The notes under the pieces were generated by a model. That model made no database searches and was not told where the DNA came from. It saw nothing but the letters and a program-made list of their open reading frames with translations. Positions 1 to 6,550 of a DNA stretch of 17,219 bases are shown piece after piece. Position 1 is the stretch's first letter. Each line of letters opens with the position of its first letter. The position numbers and the translations under genes were made by a program. This DNA comes from an uncultured Faecalibacterium sp. (lineage in GTDB: Bacteria > Bacillota > Clostridia > Oscillospirales > Ruminococcaceae): positions 1-17,219 of the forward strand of contig CAKSZE010000036.1 in NCBI GenBank assembly GCA_934525325.1, read 5' to 3'.

Positions 1-390
1 AACAACGGCATCGTGTTCGTGGACTACGCCAACCAGCTGCGCATGGGCGGCATGGAGCGCCGCGCCGCGCTGGTGGCTACCGGCAAGACCCGTATGCGCC
101 CCATCCTGATGACCACCCTGACCACCGTGCTGGCCATGCTGCAAATGGTATTCAGCAACGATATGGCAAGCCAGCTGATGAGCGGCATGGCCATTGTCAT
201 CATCTGCGGCCTGAGCTACGCCACCCTGATGACCCTGTATATCGTGCCGATTTTGTACGATATCCTGTTCAAGAAGCCGCCGCTCAACGTGGATGTCGGC
301 AGCGACGAGGACTTGGACGACATCCCGGACGATGCCGCCGAGTTCATTGCCGCCCAGTCCTCTGCGGCACAGCCTCAGCCGGAAGCATAA
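1..390 (+). CDS. RND-family efflux transporter, C-terminal end (partial)
   Basis: This is the last 129 codons of a gene that begins left of the window; the frame is open from base 1 and stops at TAA 388-390. The residues match the end of AcrB/MexB-type RND pumps. They include the NGIVFVDYANQ stretch, the RMRPILMTTLTTVLAMLQ transmembrane-helix region and a final hydrophobic helix ending in TLYIVPILYDILF, followed by an acidic, Ala/Gln-rich cytoplasmic tail of about 40 residues. RND pumps sit in the cytoplasmic membrane and use the proton gradient to export drugs, lipids or peptides. In a Gram-positive host there is no outer membrane, so the substrate is unknown. A strong terminator follows 24 bases after the stop. 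Confidence 0.85.
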   Translation, partial: NNGIVFVDYANQLRMGGMERRAALVATGKTRMRPILMTTLTTVLAMLQMVFSNDMASQLMSGMAIVIICGLSYATLMTLYIVPILYDILFKKPPLNVDVGSDEDLDDIPDDAAEFIAAQSSAAQPQPEA

Positions 391-414
391 GGCAGATAAG
401 CCTGCATGACCCAA

Positions 415-452
415 GCGCCCCGCATTTCCACCGGAAGTGCGGGGCGCTTTTT
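415..452 (+). terminator. Intrinsic terminator of the RND gene
   Basis: A hairpin of about 15 bp (GCGCCCCGCA pairing with TGCGGGGCGC, extended inward by TTTCC/GGAAG with one wobble) has a three-base ACC loop and is followed by TTTTT at 448-452. Confidence 0.9.
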
Positions 453-474
453 GGTATTGTGGGCAGCTAAGCCG

Positions 475-791
475 ACCCCCTCAGGCGCTGCGCGCCAGCT
501 CCCCCAAGGGGACGCCAAGCCCTCTCAGGCGCTCCCGCGCCAGCTCTCCCAAAGGGAGAGCCAAGCCGTTAAGTTCGTTGCTAAAGTATTAGGCGTAATG
601 AGGAAGTTTCCGGCAGTGCTCTTGGCTCTCCCTTTGGGAGAGCTGTCAAGCCCGACAGGGCTTGACTGAGAGGGCGCACGCCGTTACCCTTAGTATTAAA
701 GTATCAAGAGTGATGAGAAAGCTTCCGGCAGTGCTAAAGCCGTCCCCTTGGGGAAGGTGGCTGCGAACGCAGTGAGCAGACGGAAGGGGTA
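475..791. repeat. Outer MITE-like inverted-repeat element carrying a nested element
   Basis: The left end reads ACCCCCTCAG with a CCAGCTCCCCCAAGGGGACGCC arm (to about 516). The right end is an inverted, diverged version of it: CCGTCCCCTTGGGGAAGG, then GACGGAAGGGGTA ending at 791. A second, smaller inverted-repeat element (520-674) lies inside it. The last 60 bases (732-791) recur identically at 3904-3963. There are no open frames with ribosome sites, so this is best read as a non-autonomous, palindromic intergenic repeat of the host genome. Confidence 0.7.
520..674. repeat. Inner inverted-repeat element nested in the outer one
   Basis: The termini are CCCTCTCAG at 520-528 and CTGAGAGGG at 666-674. 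The inner arms are a perfect 24-base inverted repeat at 542-565 and 621-644, built on CTCTCCCAAAGGGAGAG. The 53-base stretch 568-620 that precedes its right arm resembles 683-735, which precedes the outer element's right arm (39 of 53 bases match by hand count). The two elements are therefore related members of one family. No clear target-site duplication is visible. Confidence 0.7.
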
Positions 792-842
792 CTCCGGGCA
801 AGCGCTTTCCGCTTTAGCCGGAAACTGTACCGCCATGCCAAA

Positions 843-893
843 GGCTCCCTCTCCGAGGGAGCTGGCAAAACCGTCAGGTTTTGACTGAGGGAG
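843..893. repeat. Solo right arm of a related palindromic repeat
   Basis: Two adjacent hairpins are present: GCTCCCTC/GAGGGAGC with loop TCC at 844-862, and CAAAACC/GGTTTTG with loop GTCA at 866-883. They end in CTGAGGGAG. The layout matches the right arm of the element at 520-674, but no left partner is seen nearby. Confidence 0.6.
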
Positions 894-923
894 TTCGTTC
901 TCCAAACCCCACCCGTGAAAATA

Positions 924-1012
924 GCGTTTGGAGCGCTCCGCAGAGCGCGACAAACGCAAAATTAAAAATAATTCTTCCGCTGAAAATATCCAGAGCGTCA
1001 GCGGAGGATATT
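924..1012. repeat. Hairpin-rich intergenic repeat upstream of galM
   Basis: One hairpin is GCGTTTG...CAAACGC (924-930/951-957) enclosing GCGCTC/GAGCGC. It is followed by two overlapping pairings: TCCGCTGA 976-983 with TCAGCGGA 998-1005, and AATATCC 985-991 with GGATATT 1006-1012. No start codon with a ribosome site opens a credible gene between 455 and 1170. The rest of this gap (1013-1140) is AT-richer and holds nothing else recognised. Confidence 0.5.
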
Positions 1013-1144
1013 CAAAATCGTTTTTTCTCCGCAAACGCGCTGGCGGGAGCGCTATTGTATGCACTTTCGATGATTCTACCAAAAAATCGCCGCAAAAATT
1101 GGATGGTAATTCTAAAAGGAATCCAACACAAAACCGTAAAACTG

Positions 1145-1153
1145 TGATATAAT
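1145..1153 (+). promoter_or_regulatory. Extended -10 promoter for galM
   Basis: TG-A-TATAAT is a full extended -10 element (TATAAT at 1148-1153). No good -35 is seen 16-18 bases upstream, which is acceptable for an extended -10 promoter. The start codon lies 80 bases downstream, leaving a leader with a hairpin. Confidence 0.6.
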
Positions 1154-1170
1154 CATAAATACAGACAAGA

Positions 1171-1200
1171 TGCAAAGGGGGCAGTCTGCCCCCTTTTGCA
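1171..1200 (+). promoter_or_regulatory. Leader hairpin in the galM 5' UTR
   Basis: TGCAAAGGGGGCAG can pair with CTGCCCCCTTTTGCA around a minimal loop; one unpaired base breaks the symmetry. Only TTTCC follows, so it is a weak terminator at best. It may be an attenuator, an mRNA-stabilising stem, or a small repeat. Confidence 0.5.
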
Positions 1201-1232
1201 TTTCCGAAAAAAGCTTTAGGAGGCGAGGCCCA

Positions 1233-2306
1233 ATGGCACAGATCCGTTCCAAGCCCTTCGGTGTGACCAAAGAGGGCGCTAATGTTACCGAGTACATCCT
1301 CTCGAACCCCGGCGGAATGTCCGTCAGTGTGCTGGATTACGGCTGCGTGATCAAGAATATTATCGTCCCGGCCAAAAACGGCCCGGTGGATGTGGTGCTG
1401 GGTCACGACACCATGGCAGATTACGAAAACGACTTCACCTCGTCCGGCAGCACCTGCTGCGGTGCTTTTGTGGGACGCTACGCCAACCGCATCGAAAACG
1501 CCGTCTTTACCTTGGGCGGCAAGACCTATCAGCTGGAAAAAAACTGCGGCGAGCACCATCTGCACGGCTGCTTTTCCCGGAAAATCTATGAGGTGAAGTA
1601 CTTCGGCGATACCCTGCTGATGGAAGCGGTAAGCCCCGACGGTGAGGACGGCTTTCCCGGTACGCTGAAGATCGCGGTGCGCTATACCCTCACCGACGAC
1701 AACACCTTCCGCATGGACTACCGTGTGTCCTCGGACGCCGACACCCTTGTAAACCTGACCAACCACAGCTATTTCAATCTGGACGGCAGCGGCGATGTGC
1801 TGAACCAGAAGCTGCGCATCTATGCGTCCCGCTATCTGGAAGGCAACAACACCACCTGCCCCACCGGCAATATCCTGCCCGTGGCGAACACCCCCATGGA
1901 TTTTACCGCCGGCAAGCTTATCGGCAAGGAGATCGACACCGGCTTCTCCCAGACCACCATGGTAGGCGGCGGTTACGACCACTGCTATGTCATCGACCGC
2001 GCACGCGGCTCCAGCCAGAGCATCTGCGCATGGGCTACCAGCGATAAGACCGGCATCAGCATGAAGCTGTACACCACCCAGCCGGGCATCCAGCTGTACA
2101 CCGGCAACTTTTTGCAGGACTGCCCCGCCCCGGGCAAGGGCGGCCAGCCCCTGCGCAAGTACGGCGGCTTTGCCTTGGAGACCCAACACTTCCCCTGCAG
2201 CCCCTCTCACCCGGAGTTCCCCTCCACGGTGCTGCGGGCGGGCAAGGTGTTCCGCGCCACCACCACCCTGCGGTTCTTCACCGGCAAGCAGTGCGGAAAG
2301 CTTTAA
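1233..2306 (+). CDS. galM: Aldose 1-epimerase (galactose mutarotase)
   Basis: This 357-residue cytosolic enzyme interconverts the alpha and beta anomers of galactose or glucose, the entry step of the Leloir pathway. Family landmarks visible are GRYANRI (81-87), the HHLHG histidines (108-112), NHSYFNL with the second active-site histidine (H178), GGYDHCY (247-252), TTQPGIQLYTGNF (281-293) and the likely catalytic base glutamate in FALETQHFP (E316). The length is normal for the family. The start at 1233 is chosen because AGGAGG (1218-1223) lies nine bases upstream; an in-frame ATG at 1170 has no ribosome site and falls at the leader hairpin. The gene appears monocistronic, with its own promoter and terminator. 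galE follows about 440 bases later with no galK or galT between. Confidence 0.93.
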   Translation: MAQIRSKPFGVTKEGANVTEYILSNPGGMSVSVLDYGCVIKNIIVPAKNGPVDVVLGHDTMADYENDFTSSGSTCCGAFVGRYANRIENAVFTLGGKTYQLEKNCGEHHLHGCFSRKIYEVKYFGDTLLMEAVSPDGEDGFPGTLKIAVRYTLTDDNTFRMDYRVSSDADTLVNLTNHSYFNLDGSGDVLNQKLRIYASRYLEGNNTTCPTGNILPVANTPMDFTAGKLIGKEIDTGFSQTTMVGGGYDHCYVIDRARGSSQSICAWATSDKTGISMKLYTTQPGIQLYTGNFLQDCPAPGKGGQPLRKYGGFALETQHFPCSPSHPEFPSTVLRAGKVFRATTTLRFFTGKQCGKL

Positions 2307-2320
2307 AAATGATACACCAT

Positions 2321-2353
2321 GCAAAAACGTCTGCTTCGGCAGACGTTTTTTGC
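2321..2353 (+). terminator. Intrinsic terminator of galM
   Basis: AACGTCTGC and GCAGACGTT pair around a TTCG tetraloop and are followed by a T run (2344-2350). The flanking GCAAAA/TTTTGC extends the stem and makes it partly bidirectional. Confidence 0.9.
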
Positions 2354-2360
2354 GTGGCAG

Positions 2361-2522
2361 GATGTTCCCTGCGGGAAATGATGTTGTCCTGCGGACAAAT
2401 GATGTGTGCCTTACGGCACAATGGCCGCCTGCGGCGGCTGCATCATTTCCGGCGCAGCCGGAACATCATTGCACAGCACATCATTTGCCGCACAGCGGCA
2501 AACCTCATTGCGCAGCTGCGCT
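2361..2522. repeat. Convergent array of about eight short hairpins spaced by ATGATGT/ACATCATT
   Basis: The hairpins are TTCCC-TGC-GGGAA (2365-2377), TTGTCC-TGC-GGACAA (2384-2398), TGTGCC..GGCACA (2405-2420), GCCGCC-TGC-GGCGGC (2424-2438), TTCCGGC-GCA-GCCGGAA (2447-2463), a degenerate one near 2470-2480, TTGCCGC-ACA-GCGGCAA (2485-2501) and GCGCA-GC-TGCGC (2510-2521). In the left half the spacers read AATGATGT; in the right half they read ACATCATT. The array is thus inverted about its centre near 2440. The stem sequences differ while the spacers and loops are conserved. There is no gene here. Bases 2525-2727 between this array and galE hold no recognised gene; a CCGGGC-AGC-GCCCGG hairpin lies at 2683-2697. 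Confidence 0.75.
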
Positions 2523-2744
2523 ATTTCTATGTTTTGCACAAACAGCGCATTCTCTCCATGTGAATAATGCGAAAAATCTCTGTCAATCAAAAGTGTAATG
2601 CGCGAAGATGCAACAAAAATATATCTGAATAAAGAAAGCGCCCCTTGCAGTCGGCGGCAAAAAGCGGTATGCTTTAAGCAGACCGGGCAGCGCCCGGCGC
2701 AAAGAGAAAAAGCAATAAATGATATGTGAGAGAGGTACTCGGCT

Positions 2745-3770
2745 ATGGCAATTTTGGTTTCCGGCGGTGCCGGCTACATCGGCAGCCACACCTGCATCGA
2801 ACTGTTGAACGCTGGCTACGATATCGTAGTGGCAGATAACTATTATAACGCTTCTCCCGTGGTTCTGGATCGGGTCAAGCAGATCACCGGCAAGGACTTC
2901 CGCTTCTACAATGCAGACATGACCCGCCGCGAGGATGTGGAGAAGATCTTCTCCGAGTGCCCGGACATTACCGCCGTCATCCAGTTTGCAGCCTACAAGG
3001 CTGTGGGCGAGAGCGTGTCCAAGCCCATCGAGTACTACTATAATAACCTCAACTGCACGCTGGTCATTCTGGACGTGATGCGCCACCATGACTGCCACAA
3101 CTTCGTGTTCAGCTCCTCCGCTACCGTCTACGGCGACCCCGCCAGTGTGCCCATCACCGAGGACTTCCCCGTGGGCGCTACCACCAACCCCTACGGCACC
3201 ACCAAGGCTTTCACCGAGCGCATTCTGCAGGACGTCTGCAAGGCGGACCCCAGCCTGAATGTGGCGCTGCTGCGCTACTTTAACCCCATTGGTGCCCACA
3301 AGAGCGGCCTGATCGGCGAGGACCCCAACGGCATTCCCAACAACCTGATGCCCTACATCGCCAAGGTGGCTGTGGGCAAGCTGGAAAAGGTGCACGTCTT
3401 TGGCAACGACTACCCCACCCCGGACGGCACCGGTGTGCGTGACTACATCCACGTTGTGGATCTGGCTCGCGGCCATGTGTGCGCCATCCGCAAGCTGGAG
3501 ACCGGCTGCGGCCTCTTCATCTGCAATCTGGGCACCGGCAAGGGCTACAGCGTGCTGGACGTCATCCACGCCTTCTCCAAGGCCTGCGGCAAGGAGATCC
3601 CCTACGTCATCGAGGATCGCCGCCCCGGCGATATCGCCGAGTGCTACGCCGACCCCACCAAGGCCAAGAACGAGCTGGGCTGGGTGGCTGAGTACGGCAT
3701 CGAGGAGATGTGCGCCGACAGCTGGAACTGGCAGAAGAACAACCCCGATGGCTACCACACTGTAAAGTAA
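2745..3770 (+). CDS. galE: UDP-glucose 4-epimerase
   Basis: This 341-residue cytosolic enzyme uses bound NAD to interconvert UDP-galactose and UDP-glucose. It links galactose use to cell-wall and polysaccharide precursors. It is an extended short-chain dehydrogenase/reductase. Visible landmarks are the N-terminal Rossmann motif GGAGYIGSH (7-15), SSSATVYG (123-130) with the active-site serine, the catalytic pair Y150-xxx-K154 in NPYGTTK, RYFNPIGAH (177-185), and the C-terminal RRPGDIAECYAD (292-303). The start is set by GAGAGAGG (2728-2735), nine bases before ATG. It follows galM in the same direction but behind a terminator, so it is probably transcribed separately; no convincing promoter was found in the gap. 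It ends in a long terminator. Confidence 0.96.
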   Translation: MAILVSGGAGYIGSHTCIELLNAGYDIVVADNYYNASPVVLDRVKQITGKDFRFYNADMTRREDVEKIFSECPDITAVIQFAAYKAVGESVSKPIEYYYNNLNCTLVILDVMRHHDCHNFVFSSSATVYGDPASVPITEDFPVGATTNPYGTTKAFTERILQDVCKADPSLNVALLRYFNPIGAHKSGLIGEDPNGIPNNLMPYIAKVAVGKLEKVHVFGNDYPTPDGTGVRDYIHVVDLARGHVCAIRKLETGCGLFICNLGTGKGYSVLDVIHAFSKACGKEIPYVIEDRRPGDIAECYADPTKAKNELGWVAEYGIEEMCADSWNWQKNNPDGYHTVK

Positions 3771-3786
3771 TAATGATTTGAACCGG

Positions 3787-3827
3787 AGCACCGCATATTC
3801 TCGCCCGAGAGTATGCGGTGCTTTTTT
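3787..3827 (+). terminator. Intrinsic terminator of galE
   Basis: A 17-bp stem (3787-3803 with 3806-3822, one G-T wobble, two-base loop) is followed by TTTTT. Confidence 0.93.
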
Positions 3828-3963
3828 ACCCCCTCAGTCTCGCTGCGCTCGCCAGCTCCCCCAAGGGGACGCCTTTCGGCGCTGCCGCAAAGTTTCCCGC
3901 CACTGCTAAAGCCGTCCCCTTGGGGAAGGTGGCTGCGAACGCAGTGAGCAGACGGAAGGGGTA
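3827..3963. repeat. 137-bp MITE-like element with TACCCC/GGGGTA ends
   Basis: The element begins TACCCCCTCAG and ends CGGAAGGGGTA. Each end carries a CCCCAAGGGG/CCCCTTGGGG palindrome in an arm that is an imperfect inverted copy of the other. The right 60 bases (3904-3963) are identical to 732-791. The left end overlaps the T run of the galE terminator. No coding capacity. Confidence 0.75.
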
Positions 3964-3982
3964 AACTCCCCCACATTTTCTA

Positions 3983-4011
3983 TTGACATCCGCTAGTAGT
4001 TAGTCTATACT
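3983..4011 (+). promoter_or_regulatory. Sigma-A-type promoter of feoAB
   Basis: A perfect -35 TTGACA (3983-3988), a 17-base spacer and a -10 TATACT (4006-4011). The start codon is about 58 bases downstream. Confidence 0.85.
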
Positions 4012-4033
4012 ACATTTGTTAACACGGACTAAC
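3999..4033. promoter_or_regulatory. Candidate metal-responsive operator at the feoAB promoter
   Basis: GTTAGTC (3999-4005) and GACTAAC (4027-4033) are an inverted pair flanking the -10 box, and TAGT-CTAT-ACTA forms a smaller dyad over the -10. TTAG/CTAA half-sites are typical of DtxR/IdeR-type iron regulators. The spacing of the larger repeat is not the classical one, so the identity of the binding protein is inference. Confidence 0.4.
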
Positions 4034-4069
4034 ACATAAGAATGGTACATATAAAGAGGGCAGACGGAT

Positions 4070-6412
4070 ATGACGTTAAAAGAGTTACAGATCGGCAAAA
4101 GCGCCATTGTGGATGCTGTGGGCGGTGCGGGCGCACTGCGGCAGCATTTTCTGGATATGGGTCTGATCCCCGGGGCAGAGGTCACGCTGGTAAAGCTGGC
4201 ACCCATGGGCGACCCCATGGAGCTGCGCATCCACGGCTATGAATTGACCCTGCGTCTGGATGACGCGGCACAGATCACCGTGACCCCCACCGAAAAGACC
4301 CCGGCGGTGCACGCCCCGGTGGACGGAAAAATGGTGGAGCACCCGGGTCTTGGCGAGGGCGGCAAGTACCACACCAAGGAGGGGGAACATCCCCTGCCGG
4401 AGGATAAGACCCTGACCTTTGCGCTGGCGGGCAACCAGAACTGCGGCAAGACTACCCTGTTCAACCAGCTTACCGGCTCCAACCAGCACGTGGGCAACTT
4501 TCCGGGCGTGACGGTGGACCGCAAGAGCGGTGCCATCAAGGGACACCCGGAGACCGAGGTCACCGACCTGCCGGGCATCTACTCCATGTCCCCCTATTCC
4601 AGCGAGGAGATCGTCACCCGGCAGTTCATCATCGGTGAAAAGCCCACCGGCATCATCAACATCGTGGATGCTACCAACATCGAGCGCAACCTGTACCTGA
4701 CCATGCAGCTCATGGAGCTGGACACCCCCATGGTGCTGGCACTGAACATGATGGACGAGGTGCGCGGCAACGGCGGCACGGTGCGCATCAACAAGATGGA
4801 GGCCATGCTGGGCATCCCGGTCATTCCCATCTCTGCCGCCAAGAATGAGGGTGTGGACGAGCTGGTAGACCACGCCCTTCATGTGGCAAAGTATCAGGAG
4901 CGGCCCGGCCGCATGGATTTCTGCAGTGAGGACGACCACGGCGGCGCGGTGCACCGCTGCATCCACGGCATCATCCACCTGATTGAGGACCACGCCAAAG
5001 CGGCGGGCATCCCGGTGCGGTTTGCCGCCACCAAGCTGGTGGAGGGCGACCAGCGCATTGAGGAAGCCCTGAAGCTGGATCAGAACGAAAAAGAGATGAT
5101 CGAGCATATCATCGTGCAGATGGAGCAGGAGCGCGGGCTGGACCGCGCCGCCGCCATTGCGGATATGCGGTTCTCCTTCATTCAGGAGCTGGTGGCCAAG
5201 ACGGTGGTCAAGCCCCACGAAAGCAAAGAGCAGCTGCGCTCCAACCGCATCGACAAATTCCTCACCGGCAAGTACACCGCCATCCCGGCCTTTATCGCCA
5301 TCATGGGTCTGGTGTTCTTCCTCACCTTCAATGTCATCGGCCTGTTCTTCCAGAACCTGATGGAAATGGGCATCGACGCCCTGACCGGCATCGTGGACAC
5401 GGCGCTTACCAACTGGAACGTCAACGCGGCGGTGCACTCCCTGCTCATCGACGGCATCTTTACCGGCGTGGGCAGCGTGCTGAGCTTTCTGCCCATCATC
5501 GTGGTGCTGTTCTTCTTCCTCTCCATGCTGGAGGATACTGGTTACATGGCCCGTGTGGCCTTTGTGATGGATAAGCTGCTGCGCCGCATCGGCCTTTCCG
5601 GCCGCAGCATCGTGCCCATGCTCATCGGCTTTGGCTGCACGGTGCCCGGCGTCATGGCAAGCCGCACCCTGCCCTCGGAGCGCGACCGCAAAATGACCAT
5701 CCTGCTCACCCCGTTCATGAGCTGCTCGGCAAAGCTGCCCATCTACAGCCTGTTTGCGGCGGCCTTCTTCCCGCAGTATGCGGGCCTTGTGATGGTGCTG
5801 CTGTACTTTACCGGCATCGCGGTGGGCGTGCTGGCGGCACTGCTGCTCAAGAGCACCGTGTTCAAGGGCGAAGCCGTGCCCTTTGTCATGGAGCTGCCCA
5901 ACTACCGCCTGCCCGGCCTGAAAAACGTGGCGCAGCTGCTGTGGGAAAAGGCGCGGGACTTTTTGCAGAAGGCCTTCACGGTCATCTTTGCCGCCACCAT
6001 CGTCATCTGGTTTTTGCAGAACTTTGACCTGCGCCTGTCGCTGACCGCCGACCCGCAGGCCAGCATTCTGGCGCGCATCGCGGGCGATATCGCCCCGCTG
6101 TTTGCCCCGCTGGGCTTTGCGGACTGGCGCATCTCCACCGCCCTCATCACCGGTTTTATGGCTAAGGAGAGCGTGGTGTCCTCGCTGCTCATCCTTTTCG
6201 GCTCCACCGCTGCCCTGACGGCAGCTCTCACCCCGGCGCAGGCCGCGCCGCTGCTGGTATTCTGCCTGCTGTACACCCCCTGCATCGCGGCGGTGGCGTC
6301 GGTCAAGCGGGAACTTGGCGGCAAGTGGGCAACCATCATGGTGGTCAACCAGTGCGCCGTGGCATGGCTGTGCGCCCTGCTGGTGCGTCTGGTCGCCGTG
6401 GCGGTGTTCTAA
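4070..6412 (+). CDS. feoB: FeoA-FeoB fusion ferrous iron transporter
   Basis: This 780-residue inner-membrane protein takes up Fe(II). Residues 1-75 form an FeoA SH3-like domain (LRQHFLDMGLIPGAEV), joined by a linker of about 40 residues to FeoB. The G domain shows G1 GNQNCGKT (121-128), G3 DLPG (166-169), G4 NMMD (226-229) and G5 SAAK (255-258). A helical insert follows, then the membrane domain from about 400, with the two Gate motifs GFGCTVPGVMASRTL and TPFMSCSAKLPIY carrying the conserved cysteines. ATG 4070 is chosen for GAGGG (4056-4060) nine bases upstream; an ATG at 4042 is out of frame. Clear consensus promoter in front and a long terminator behind make it a single-gene unit, followed by a MarR regulator. 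FeoA fused to FeoB is known in some Firmicutes; separate genes are more common. Confidence 0.96.
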   Translation: MTLKELQIGKSAIVDAVGGAGALRQHFLDMGLIPGAEVTLVKLAPMGDPMELRIHGYELTLRLDDAAQITVTPTEKTPAVHAPVDGKMVEHPGLGEGGKYHTKEGEHPLPEDKTLTFALAGNQNCGKTTLFNQLTGSNQHVGNFPGVTVDRKSGAIKGHPETEVTDLPGIYSMSPYSSEEIVTRQFIIGEKPTGIINIVDATNIERNLYLTMQLMELDTPMVLALNMMDEVRGNGGTVRINKMEAMLGIPVIPISAAKNEGVDELVDHALHVAKYQERPGRMDFCSEDDHGGAVHRCIHGIIHLIEDHAKAAGIPVRFAATKLVEGDQRIEEALKLDQNEKEMIEHIIVQMEQERGLDRAAAIADMRFSFIQELVAKTVVKPHESKEQLRSNRIDKFLTGKYTAIPAFIAIMGLVFFLTFNVIGLFFQNLMEMGIDALTGIVDTALTNWNVNAAVHSLLIDGIFTGVGSVLSFLPIIVVLFFFLSMLEDTGYMARVAFVMDKLLRRIGLSGRSIVPMLIGFGCTVPGVMASRTLPSERDRKMTILLTPFMSCSAKLPIYSLFAAAFFPQYAGLVMVLLYFTGIAVGVLAALLLKSTVFKGEAVPFVMELPNYRLPGLKNVAQLLWEKARDFLQKAFTVIFAATIVIWFLQNFDLRLSLTADPQASILARIAGDIAPLFAPLGFADWRISTALITGFMAKESVVSSLLILFGSTAALTAALTPAQAAPLLVFCLLYTPCIAAVASVKRELGGKWATIMVVNQCAVAWLCALLVRLVAVAVF

Positions 6413-6425
6413 ACGCAATCATTAT

Positions 6426-6478
6426 AGTGAAAAAGAGAACCGGCGCGTCCGCAGGACGTGCTGGTTCTCTTTTTCACT
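6426..6478 (+). terminator. Long intrinsic terminator after feoB
   Basis: A 25-bp stem with two G-T wobbles and a GCA loop (6426-6450 with 6454-6478). The A/T-rich base AAAAAG/CTTTTT makes it usable on both strands. Its last base is the first base of the next gene's -35 box. Confidence 0.9.
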
Positions 6479-6506
6479 TGACAACTTCCCTTATCTGCAC
6501 TATAAT
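6478..6506 (+). promoter_or_regulatory. Perfect-consensus promoter of the MarR gene
   Basis: TTGACA (6478-6483), 17-base spacer, TATAAT (6501-6506). Both boxes match the consensus exactly. The start codon is 45 bases downstream. Confidence 0.92.
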
Positions 6507-6550
6507 ACTTCAAAAATGAACTATCCATATAAGAACAAAAGGAGCGCCCC

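Noticed and set aside
406..669. Small plus-strand gene after the RND gene
   Set aside because: The frame starts in the terminator and translates inverted repeats; no ribosome site.
976..1012. H-type pseudoknot
   Set aside because: The interleaved stems leave no bases to span the 8-bp first stem, so only one of the two hairpins can form at a time.
696..2324. 542-codon minus-strand frame over galM and the repeats
   Set aside because: Antisense to galM; the remainder is translated repeat sequence. Such products are probable annotation artefacts.
2361..2522. CRISPR array
   Set aside because: The constant elements are only 7-8 bases, the variable parts are self-complementary stems, and orientation flips mid-array. 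No cas genes are present.
2583..3791. 402-codon minus-strand frame opposite galE
   Set aside because: Antisense shadow of galE without a ribosome site or recognisable domain.
4085..6418. Very long open frame (777 codons) on the minus strand opposite feoB
   Set aside because: It lies wholly antisense to a clear FeoAB gene. Its product is rich in His, Gln, Gly and Asp, as expected from a mirrored GC-rich frame, and has no ribosome site.
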